A stretch of 64,000 nucleotides of DNA from Distichodus sexfasciatus (lineage: Eukaryota; Chordata; Actinopteri; Characiformes; Distichodontidae). The number at the start of each line of letters is the position of its first letter. The first letter of the stretch is position 1. The translations under genes were made by a program, and so were the position numbers. The notes under the pieces were generated by a model, which saw only the letters and a program-made list of their open reading frames with translations, searched no databases and had not been told where the DNA came from. The stretch spans positions 1,239,501 through 1,303,500 of the forward strand of contig JAVGVS010000110.1 in NCBI GenBank assembly GCA_032718565.1, in the 5' to 3' direction. Of this stretch, positions 50,901-63,408 are shown in pieces.

Positions 50901-53422
50901 TGCTAATGTACACTATGTTTGTTGCTAACGCACACTATGTTAGTTGCTAGCATACACTATGATAGTTGCTAATGTACACAAGTTAGTTGCTAATGCACAC
51001 TATATTAGTTGCTAATGTAGATTATGTTAGTTGCTATCGTACACTATGTTAGTTGCTAATGTACACAATGTTAGTTGCTAATGAACACAGTGTTAGTTGC
51101 TAATGTACACTATGTTAGTTGCTAATGTAGATTATGTTAGTTGCTATCGTACACTATGTTAGTTGCTAATGTACACTATGTTAGTTGCTAATGTACACTA
51201 TGTTAGTTGCTATCGTACACTATGTTAGTTGCTAATGTACACTATGTTAGTTGCTAATGTACACTATGTTAGTTGCTAGCATACACTATGTTAGTTGCTA
51301 ATGTACACTATGTTAGTTGCTAATGTAGATTATCTTAGTTGCTATCGTACACTATGTTAGTTGCTATGCTTTTGGGCTATGCTTTTCCTGTTCCTAAAAT
51401 AAGGTTAACAAAAATAAATACCTAGTACTAGTTAGTTAAAGAGCTATATAAATGTCTTCTTCATAACATTGCATTGTGTTATGAAGCAGTTGGTAGTGTA
51501 ACTGTTCGGCAGGTCATCAGTTCACGTCCCAGACCAGTAAACGTACTACTGAGATACTTTTGAGCAAGGTACTGTCCCTAAACACTGTGCCCATGTCAGC
51601 TGCCCATTGCCTGTCAGACATAAAGCTCATATTGGTGCTGGGCTGTATTGTGTTCATAACAACAAATAATCACTCATTTTCACTAATTATAATAATGAGA
51701 ATATTATCAAGCAATACACGATAACTGAATAAAAATCTGTATCTTTTGTAGCTGTTTGCAATAGAAAGTAGAGAAACGTTTCTGGAACCTTCCATAACTT
51801 TCCATGTTCCGTGTCACGTAATTGAATTCTATTAATACGTATGCATGTTAAATGTACTAGTATGTAACAATGGAAGCAAAACGTGCCCTACGTGTCGTAA
51901 TCTGAAGTATATATATGACACAAGAACGTAAAAGAACTAGTTTCACATTGAATGTGATAGAGCTGAGAGCTCAGGAGCGTTACAGTTTTTTGACCGTCAC
52001 GTAACGTCACGTGAAGTATCTTGTAGTCTTAGGGATTCATTTCTTGCATGTAAAACTTTGAATTTTAGTAAAGAAAAGATGACGAAAGACTCTTTTTTGG
52101 ATATGTGTCGCGTGCAGAGAAAGTTCTGAGTTCGAGGCAAATAAGATGACGTGAGCTGCTCTCACACTAACTATTTAAAAATTCTAGCTACGTGCAGTAT
52201 ATATGTTTATCTATGCAGCACTGCTGTAGTGGAGATATACACATAGTTTTTCATCTAATGACGCTTTATTTATATCTATTTGGAGAAGAAATTTTCCAGC
52301 TCTTTATAAACATTATATATACTTACAAGCGTTATATTTATTGAACTTGGAGTCTCACAAAAATCATAGTATGTCTATAACTGCAGTACCTACTAATACA
52401 TATTGGGCTGGTTTCTTGCTCATGGATTAAGCCTAATCTTGGATTAAGTTCAATTCAAATTCAATTTAAATTTATTTATATAGCGCTCTTAACAACAGTC
52501 ATTGTCACAAAGCACTTTACATATAACCGGCCTAAAGTTGTAGTACCAATGGAGATTTACCATGCAAACTCAAAGCTAGTCTAGGGCTAGGCTTAATCCC
52601 TGACTTGGAAATTGGCACATTACTTCTATCATTATAATACATGGCACCAATTATGTTAAACAACAGAATTTGGTGGATTGACTAGCAATATTTCAAACAA
52701 AATTGTTAATAATATTCAACATTCTTTTCTTGTTGAGACCTGCGAGTAAGAGCATACAACAAAATTTAAATCCATAGGTCAGGCTATTTTATTCCTCATT
52801 TCCTGGTCATTTTGTCTAGCTTTCCCTCCTTTGTATAGGATTAATATTTAATTCCTCGGACAATAGCTATATGTAATTACTAGGCAAATACAAAGGCCAT
52901 AAAGCATACCTGCAGCATACCAACACGTGAACTAGAGCGCATGTATTGCTTTGCACTGCGTAAATAATTGAACATAGTAATCCCTAAGAGTGCTGAAATG
53001 AATCCTGCTCCCAGACACCAATCGTCAGGGAGGTTTCAGTTAGTGATCAAGGTCCCGCCCTCCCAACCCCAAAAGGTCCAATGAAGGAGTTTCTCTTGGT
53101 CTTATGAGCAACCCTAAAATTGGGTTCAACAGGAGACAAGTGAAGACGACAATTCTACTAGTCCAAAAGAACTAACATATTTTGTGTGGCAAACACTTGG
53201 AATGCCATTAAACAGACACTGATACCAACTCATTATTGGAGTATTGAGTTCTTGTGGCATCTGCGGTCATGACTGTGGAGGTTCTTTGAGTTCAGGTGTC
53301 TGAGGAATGAGGTCAGACAATGTATGTGAGATAAAAGACAATGAAAAAGATGAAAGATGAAAAAGACAATGATAAAGAAAGAAAGAGATGGAAAGAAAGT
53401 AAGAAAGAATTATTAGGCAAAT

Positions 53423-53491
<69 letters not shown>

Positions 53492-56400
53492 AAGAAATAA
53501 GTCTGCAGCTTTTGGGCAGCGCCCGGAAAGCAGGTACCTTTTTCATGAGTACCTCAATGGTACCTTTAACAGTCTGGGACTTGAACTGGCGGGCTTCCAT
53601 TCATGGGCCCAGTGCTCTAATTATTACGCTACCAAATGCCCAAATGTGAATTCTGCCTTTGACCCATCAGTGAAAGGTACTTTGCTCAGGAGTACCTAAC
53701 TGGTATCTTTACCGGTCTGGGATCGAACCAGCAACTCTCCGAATATGGGGCCAACTCCCTAACCGTTACGCTACCAACTGCCTTAATGTGACCTCTGCAT
53801 TTGACCTATCCTTAAAGAAGCAGCTTTTTTGGCAGTACCCAAGGACGTTGTTGGTATGTTTCAACGCAAACAAACTGACAATGACATGGATGAAATATCA
53901 AGAAACCACACAGTGAAAAATCAATGGACAAATCAAATGATGAATTAATCAGGATTAATCAAATGGAATCAATAATCGGATTTCACCAGACTGGCCGGTT
54001 TTGTCTCCTCTTAGACTGACCATAACACTCTATAATATTTTAATTTTTCTATAATATTCAATTAGCTTCAATTCCCATTTCACAGCATTATATGATCATG
54101 TTGAGGTCACAGCCTCCTTTACATTGGACCAGACCTCGTTATGCAGTAATTACAACACCATTTCCTTAATGAAATTTGATCATTAATAGAATGCAAACAT
54201 TATTTCACAGAATTTTATCATTCGAAATGTCTATTTGCACAGTAACTCAGCTTAAAATTCCAAGTGCTTTGTGATGGAACAGAGCACACTAGACTGCTAG
54301 CAGATGGAAAATAACCATCAAGAGCTTGGAAATGAAGAGCTTGGGCATGTTAATGTAAGAGGTTGTTACTGGTTTCTCCAAATACGTTGCAATTTGCTGT
54401 TCGGCTAACGAGGCAAGAGTGTGCGAAGCTGCATTTAGCGACTCAATCCTGTTTTCGCTGCCGTGAAGAGCAGGGCCATGCTAATTTGGACACAGCTACA
54501 GCTTCCACTTATTAAAGACAAACACCTCAAGAGCCAACAACACTTTCTAAATGATGAGTCTGATGCTTGCATTTCTGGGAGGGCTGTGTTAGTCCAGGGC
54601 ATCTCACTGTGTTTTCATCCTGGGGACAGTAATTCAATTATTTTGGCTGTCGTAAGTTTTTCAAGTCATGACCTTCCTCTGAACCGCTTCATCTGACCAT
54701 ATCGGGGTCACAGGAGCTGGCATCTATCTTTTGGAACTTTGGGCTTGAGGCGACAACCAACCCTGGGGCAGTTGGTGGCATAATGCTTAACATGATCAGA
54801 AGGTCACCGGTTCGAATCCCAGCCCACTGAGGTACTCATGGGTAAGGTACTGTCCCCAAGCACTGCTTCCCAGTCACTGTCCTTTTTAGCTGCACACTGT
54901 TCCTTCATGGATGGATCAAATGCAGAAGTCACAAGACAGTGTGTCGTGCTGTGGTGTGTTCACAACGACTTCACATTCACATTTATACCATATGAGACCA
55001 ATTTAGAGTGACCAGCCTAAACTCTGACCCAGGGATTGAACCCAAGACGCTGGAAATACTCCAGCATACTGGCCATGCAGCCCCAAACTGGACACCCCTG
55101 CTCTAGAGCACGTAACGCTTGAAGGTCTTGCTCAGTGGCCCAACACTGGTAGTGCTGCCAGGAGAACAGAGCTGGATTTGAACGTACGATTTCTTGATCC
55201 ATAAGGACAGCATTCTCCAATTTCAGTAGAGGTGAAGTGAAAGGCGTCAATTCAGCCCCAGTGTGAAAAGCAAACACAAAGCAACCTCGGTATTAACTGC
55301 TCAATTATAAGCTTTATGATCATGTTACGTATACTTTATGAATATTTTATTACGTCAATAATTAGAAGCCTTTTAAATTCTCAACTAACTGCCCAGCATC
55401 TGTTTAAAGGGGAATCCCATCCAGCAGCTGGCTCCTGTCAATACGTTTCCCCAAAGCTCTCACAACAGAGCTACAGCTAATCAACAGAGTGTACCAGCTT
55501 ATGCATTTACTGTCTGGTAGAAAATGCACTGCTGGCGAGACGAAGAGAGTCTATGACCACCGCAGTGCGAACACATGAAGAGAGGAACTTATATTGGTAC
55601 GATCAGAGAATCTGTTCAGACAAACGACACATAATGTGGCTAATAATGAGGTTGTGTCGGTGTTAGCGTTCCGTTTTCTGTAGAACTGGAGCGTTTTTGC
55701 GAGTGACACACACAGCATGTTTACATCGCAAAGAATATCATTTATGCGATATTACACATTTACATCTGTTTTTGTGCACCAAACCAAAACCTCACTTCCA
55801 GAGCACTTTCTCTGCACTTTCTCTCAGCGCTTGTTGTTGCTAAGTTACGAAAAGCGCCATCGGGCACTTATACGTTTGTTCCTATTTCATGTAAACATGA
55901 TGGCTTTCTTTGAGATCGACAGTTTAGCTGACGTACGGAAAAGTTGAAGAAAAGCTGAAGCGCACTGTACGCTGAAGCTTATAAGATTTGTGTTAAAAAA
56001 TAGGCGCTTTCAGCCGAAAAAAAACGTGTTTGGTGGACACAGGCGCTAACAGAAGCAGTGCTGTTTTTCTTCACAACCAAGTCGTTCGCTTCCATCTCCA
56101 GTTAATGTCTCTAAAATTATGTGGATATTCACTTTTCTCTGCACACTCGCTTCCCTCCGCTACCGCTACAAAACGTGCAAGCGGTAAGACACTGTTCAGG
56201 ATGGGCGGTGGAGTGAGCTGTCTGCTTTGGGTAGAGGGTAGAGAAGTCAAACTGGGGTGCGTTTCCCCAAAAGCATAGTTGCTAATATATTGCTAACCAC
56301 ATTAGCAATGCTATCTAAGTGGCTAATGTACACTATGTTAGTTGCTACCATAGTTAGCGACTATGCTTTTGGGAAACGCATCCCTGGAAAGTGAAGTACC

Positions 56401-59400
56401 TGCTGTCTGTTTAACATTAATTTTGAGGATTTGTACTCAACGTTCATGATATAATCGTTTACTACATCGCACATGGAACAAGCTGAGATGAATCCAGCAA
56501 GTTCCATATATCGCCCACCCCATCAACTTGTTTAGCTTGTATGCGCAAAACGTTCTAGTAAATCTAGTACTGCATGTACGAGCCGTGTTCCCGACTTTGC
56601 CACGTGTGTAGCATGGATAAAACCCTCACTGCCCCCTTCTGCCCTCGGTGCTAACAGCATTCAGCAGGCGTCCTTTGTCATAACTCTTTGCCAGGGGCTT
56701 GAGGTTCACTCTGAATGCTTTTGCACCTTATTATACCATGTTCTCTTTGTCCGGACCTTTGCAATATTGCGCCGTATCATGACCCTCGAGCACTGTTTTC
56801 TCTCTACTTCTTCTTCTTCTTTCCCTCCCCCTTCATCACACCAGCTGGCCACTGACTAAGGCTTTTTAATCTTTACAATGCCCGACCCAGTGTGACTCCT
56901 TCTTTTTCCTCGTCGTCTTCTTCAAAAGCAGCAAAATCTTTGCTGCCCTCGCATCATGTCGAGTTGTAAACAGAACACAGTGAACCGTTCCTAGAGGACA
57001 GTGTCTGAAACGGTGAAATCAGGACAATATTAGGGAGGCAACGATATTACCAGCTTTATGGAATGCAGCAATAACTACACAAGTACAATAAGCACAAGTG
57101 CAATGAGATGAATGTGAAAGTGAGTGATTATTTGTCATTGTGAACACATCGCAGCACAGCACACAATGCACCGCAACCAAACGTGGCCTCTGCATTTGAC
57201 CTATCCATGACGGAGCAATGGGCAGCTGACATGGGCAGTGCCCGGTGAGGGTGAGCAGCGGTTGGGGGCGGTACCTTGCTTATGAGTATCAAAAACGCAA
57301 AAAGAAAATAACTGTCCATTAATCGAAATCGAGGTACAAGTCTCAATGATTCGTAATAATGATTTGAGGTGACATTGCCCAGCCCTGGAGCTGAAAGCAC
57401 TAAACAAGAACATGCCATGAAATAATGACTTATATATGCGCAATATACCAGAATTTCCCCGCTCGAGGTGGGACTCTGGGACTCTTTTTAGCACTTTTTC
57501 AGCTGAGGGAAGTCTCTTGCCTTAAAGCACGAAGAGCCCATGAATTAAAGATGATCTTCACATACTATTCCAAAGGAGTTCTCTTATGACGGAGGCGTTT
57601 CTTATCAAAGCAAAGCGTGCACAAAGACGTTTACAAAAGGAGGGCGCTTTGTAATTTTACCATTTTTGTGAAGAACGGGCAAATCTTTAATGAAGAATTT
57701 GACCTTCTGCATTAAACCCGGAGAACACTGATCCTCATTCATTCATTTTTGACTTACAAACCGCTTAAATTTGAGTCCTTTAAGAGATAGTCTCTGCCAG
57801 AGCTCGCGACATTCGATTTGCATATTCTACACGCTACAGACACAACAGTGAGGCTTTGAAATGTGCTCTACCTTCTCAATAAGTGCTTCATCTTCACAGA
57901 AGCAAGAACGATTCCGGACGCGTATGGATCACTATGGTTTTTATGCGGAAATGTGGACGTTCACCCTTCCTCTAATTAGCACTTGGCAGCAGATTAAAGC
58001 AGCGCGTCCCTCACCTTAAGGCAAAACTTGGGTGGATTAATGCTGATGCTGCATGGGTTATGGTAAATTATCATTTGCACATTAAATAAATGTAACAGCG
58101 TTGGATTTGTAAGATCTTATCAATATATAATCAATAAATGCTTTATAGAGTTGAACTTTTTGATGTTTTGTTTAGAATACGACAACTCTAGTCCAAAGTA
58201 CCAACTCTGACCCAGAAACTGCTTCAAGTTCAAACCTTCAGACTAAGAATAACATTCTTGCTCATGAGTACCTCAATGGTACCTTTAACAAGTCTGGGAC
58301 CTGAACCAGGAACCTTCTGACCATGGGGCCAACTCTCTGACTGTTACGCAGAGGTTAAATACAGATGTCACATTTGGTAGTGTAAAGGTTAGGGATCGTT
58401 AGGTCACCAGTTCAAGTCCTGGACTGGTAAAGGTGCCACAGACGTCCTCATGAGCATGGTACCTTTCACTTATGGGTCAAATCTAGAGGTCACACTTGAG
58501 CACTTGGTAGTACAACAGTAAGTGAGTTGGCTGATGATTAAAAGGTTGCTAGTTCAAGTCCCTGGACCTGTAAAGGTACCACTGAGGTGGTACCAATGAG
58601 CAAGGTACCTTTCTAGGACGGGTCAAATGCAAAGGTTACAACTGGGCATTTGTTAGTGTAACAGTTAGGGAGTTGGTCCCGAGCATAAAAGGTACCTCTG
58701 AGGTACTCATAAATACCTCAGTGGTACTCATGAGTACCTCAGTGGTACCTTTAACGGCCTGGGTAGTATAACAGTTGGGTAGTTGGGCCAATGATCAATA
58801 GGTCGCTGGTTCAAGTCCCCGGACCTGTAAAGGTACCACTGAAGAACTCATGAGTAAAGTACCTTTCACGGATGGGTCAAATGCAAAGGTCACAATTGGG
58901 CTTTTGGTAGAGTAACGGTTAGGGAGTTGGCCCTGTGATCAGAAGGTTGCCGGTTCAAGTTCCAGACTGTGAAAGTACCCCTGAGGTACTCGAGGCTTCT
59001 GATCCTTCACAGATGGTTTCTTCATGGAACACATTATCAGACGTCAGATCCAAAGTCAAAGCTCAAGGTAACAGAAAATGTAGTTTTTAATATAGATGGT
59101 AGGTAAGGTCATTCCCCCTAACCTCTCGTCATGCTTTGAAGATAAGAGGAGATTAAGATGATGACAGCAGTAGCGGCTTAAAGCTAGATTTGGTAAAGCC
59201 CGTAGCACACGCCGGCGCTGTTTTAGTACCGCGTCGGGCGACCCCGTTAAACTAATTCTCCGCCTCAAAAACTGTTAATGGGGCTAACATGGACTGCAGC
59301 CCTAACCCCATAATGCACAAAGCATTCCCGTATTCCCAGCGCGATATCCGTTCCTGACTGATCTCAACATTTGCAGGATCTCGCAGAGATGCCAGATCTG

Positions 59401-62400
59401 GCCTGGGCTACAGCGGTTCTACACAAACATGCATTTTTTGAAACAAAACAACATTTCTCTTATTCTCATGGATGGACGAGGATGGACAGTTTGACGCTTC
59501 ATTTTTTCAGCTACATTCATCCTCAAATTGGGACTCCTGAAGTCCAGAGATTACAGCTTGCTGCCTAGCAAAGAAGATTTGATATGAAGCTATGGATGGG
59601 GAAATAGAGTGAAAAGGGAAATGAAAGAGGTTCTAAAGAGAGTCTCTGCTTTACTGCGGAATTTACGTGGAATGTTCGAGCACTTTCCCGATCCATTCAC
59701 GCTGCTTTTACTGAGCAGCTCATACTTTGGTACTGATCCATTCAGAAATGTGGTATTTGATGGCCGATGTGATAAGTTGACATTAGGGCTGTGCAATATG
59801 ACCAAAATCTCATATCCTGATAACAACATATATCATGAAATTGTAAATATTTTGTCAGTTTAATGGAACTCCGCGCCCTCGCAATCCTATGGAATGCCAA
59901 AGGTGCCACAATTGGCCTATATTTTTATGCAAATAACAGCAAAACACCCTTTTTTATGCTGTTTTATTTGTTAAAAACCATGTTTTTGTGGTGTTCTTAT
60001 ATATCTAATATATAACTACGGCAAACTGTCATCCAAACCATGACAAAATATTAGGGCTGGGTTCAAAAAATCGATTCAACGATCAATATCGATTTTCGTT
60101 CGAAAAATACGATATCGATACAAACATTTGCGGATCGATCTTTTCCTGCGGCTATGCACTACTTCTCGCGCCCGCGCAAGGAGAGCTATAAAAACGGGAG
60201 ACCGGCGAAACCGAAACCAAATAGAGCCATGACTGAAGCTGCTCCGCTCAAATCACCGTCTGCAGTCCATCGACATAGGGATATGCTCGACTCAAGTTAT
60301 TTTATAACCAAGCAAAACTGGTATTGACGCAAAGAAATCTCTAAATAAATCGATTTATATTATAATATCATGCTGTATATTGGCGTATTGCACAGACCTA
60401 GTTGACATATCATGATGCCTAGATTAGAGGAAAAAAATTTAGTGAAATGTTAAAGGTTTGCCTGATTCCAACATGAGAGGGTTTATCTCGAAGGGTTGAC
60501 TAAAGCTGGTAAATAAAGAGAATAGAGCTGATGTACAGGTGAGTACAATAATAACGTGTATTTAAAGTAATCTTAATATTTTGTATGTCATGTAATGGTT
60601 TCTAAACACAGCTGATGGTTATATATTCCGATTCCGATTCTTGGGCTCATGATTTGATTCAAAATAGATTCACGATTCAATACATTGATGAATTTGTTCC
60701 CAGATTGCTGATTCCAGATATGAGTTACTTTGATTGTGGCAGATCAACAAAAATATCTCACAGAATTGAATGTAGTTTACCTAATGTAATGCATATGTCG
60801 GAGAAAAAGTAAAACTAGTCCCTGAATAATTTAAAATATGAATCAATTTTTTTGGAGTGCATGAATTGATTTTGATTCGACAGGGAAAGAATCATGAGTT
60901 GCACACCCCTACTAAATAGCACACCTAGCCATTTTAACAGAATCCTCAGAACCTAAATTCATTTGTCAAATCCTGTCTAAAAAGCATCAGAAATATTGAA
61001 TATTTCTTCCTGCATTTGTGATTTAATAAATGCAGAATGTAGGTCTTTTCCTCTAAATTACAATCGAGGCCATGGATACATCGCCACTAGATATTCTGAC
61101 ACGTCAATCTACCAAATGAGCATTACACTAATCACTGATTAATCTCCTTTAACATCAGAATATTCCAAATGCATTAGCCGTGTTATTGAGGACACCGACC
61201 ACTCAAAACGATGTTATCAGACAACACAGAATATGCCAAAAAAAAACCCTGCTAGGCTAAACTAAAATGTATCTATATATTCATAATCTTATACCAAATG
61301 CAGATGCGTCATTTTTTAGGAGTTTTAAGTGATGAAGTAGCTATGGTGCCCATGACGAGAGCCAGTGTGATTCGGGGACCAATCCTTTAGGAGGATTATG
61401 CCGGGTCAAATCAAGAGAATCAGGCCCACTAGGTGCTGGAGGGCTCGGCTGTCCAGCTGATGAAATGAGATTAGCCGTCGGGAAATGTGTGCGGCTTATA
61501 TTTTTATGTGCCAATATGGGTGGATAAAAATTCTAAAATGGGTTAATGTTTTTAAAAAGATGGTATCAGTTGTGTATTGTTTCACGTAAGAAGACTGTTT
61601 ACATTTTAGTTCGTCCACAGATCTGATGCTGATATGGGATAGTGGTACAATATTGACCCAGACGACTGGGTCAGTTATCAATAATAATGGTCAATCGGTG
61701 GAGTCTTAAAATCACTTGCTTGTGATAGAATTGATCAACTCTGTAGGAATTAAATAATTTAAGTCTTTTCAATGCAGTTGTATCTCACTTATTTGTGTCT
61801 TTACTACTTGAACAATTTGTTGCTGCATTAAAAGACTGAGAATTGAATTGAAAGTCTGGATAATTTTGACAATTTTTTACTCACTTGGTGATTCATTCTT
61901 TCAATAATTAATTTTATCTATACACATATTATGCTTATGTTGAAGTCAAGCTTAATGTCTCCTGACAAATATATACATCTGACAATAGCCTTTACTTTCC
62001 ACACAATGAAGCAATCCGTTTTCAAAAGTAACACAATTACAGTAATATAGTACTTTTTGCTGTAAGGCAGTAATGTAAAGCATTAATGTAATACATTTCC
62101 AGTAATACACACACTTTTAACCTGAAATTTTTGCCGTTTTGTTTATATAATAATAATCTTCTACACCGCGAGACCTTTCGCACACGAGGAAAAATAGTGC
62201 AAACACCACATCGCCCTCCACTGGCTGTAGAGTGAACTGCAGTAAACTACATTTTAGAATTTTACAATGTCCTACTTTCACACTTATTCTGATGAAAGTA
62301 ACTCAAAAGTAACGCAGGAGTTGTAACACATTACAATTCAGGGACAGAAATATTGGACGTAAACCAATTATTTTGAAATAACACTAACTAGTCATCTATA

Positions 62401-62865
62401 ATCTAGTACCTTTTGGAAATGACATGCCCCACACTGGTTCTTAATATAATTACTTGATACAGCTATCAGTATCGGGACTGAAATTGTTGAATCGGTATAT
62501 CCCTAGAGCACAGGAATGTAGAATACCAAATGTAGTCTAACACAGAAAACAGGATATAAGACTGACACGATATAGAAAAGTCTTGAACCACCACTATTTC
62601 TTCATGCTTCCTAAATTTTTGTTTTTAATGTAGCCCTATTTACATGTATAAGGTAATAATCCTTTCCTAACAACAAAATATAAATAAATGAGGGCTGTCT
62701 CAAGGATTTTTGCCCAATAATTTATGTTTAAAAGACTGAAAATATATAGTCTCCTAATTTCATCAGACTTTACTGCACTGTCATTTAAGAAGGTTCAAGA
62801 AGTTGTGCATGACATACAAGTGATGACATACCCGGACGTAGTGACGTGATTCACAGAAAATTCTT

Positions 62866-62896
<31 letters not shown>

Positions 62897-62907
62897 TTAT
62901 TATTATT

Positions 62908-62939
<32 letters not shown>

Positions 62940-63027
62940 CGCCGCTGTAGTTGTTTAAATAGTTTTATTTTTATGATGATTATTTAGATAAGCTTTCATT
63001 ATTATTACATAACACACACACATTAGC

Positions 63028-63061
<34 letters not shown>

Positions 63062-63113
63062 TTACTAGTTGTAGTAGCAGTAGTTGTAGTAGTAGTAGTA
63101 TTCCAAACAATGT

Positions 63114-63172
<59 letters not shown>

Positions 63173-63366
63173 AGTATTTAAATGGGTTGGGTTTTGAATT
63201 TATTATTATTATTAATAGCATTTAAATAAGGTTTTAAATTTATTATTATTATTATTATTATTATTACATTATATTATTTTTTATTATTATTACATTTATT
63301 GTTATTGCTGTTGTTACGTAGTTGTTTAAATAAGGTTTATTTTTATGATGATTATTTAGATAAGCT

Positions 63367-63408
<42 letters not shown>

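Noticed and set aside
54811..54830. tRNA gene suggested by the B box GGTTCGAATCC
   Set aside because: It belongs to a dispersed SINE head. No complete cloverleaf or terminator was seen.
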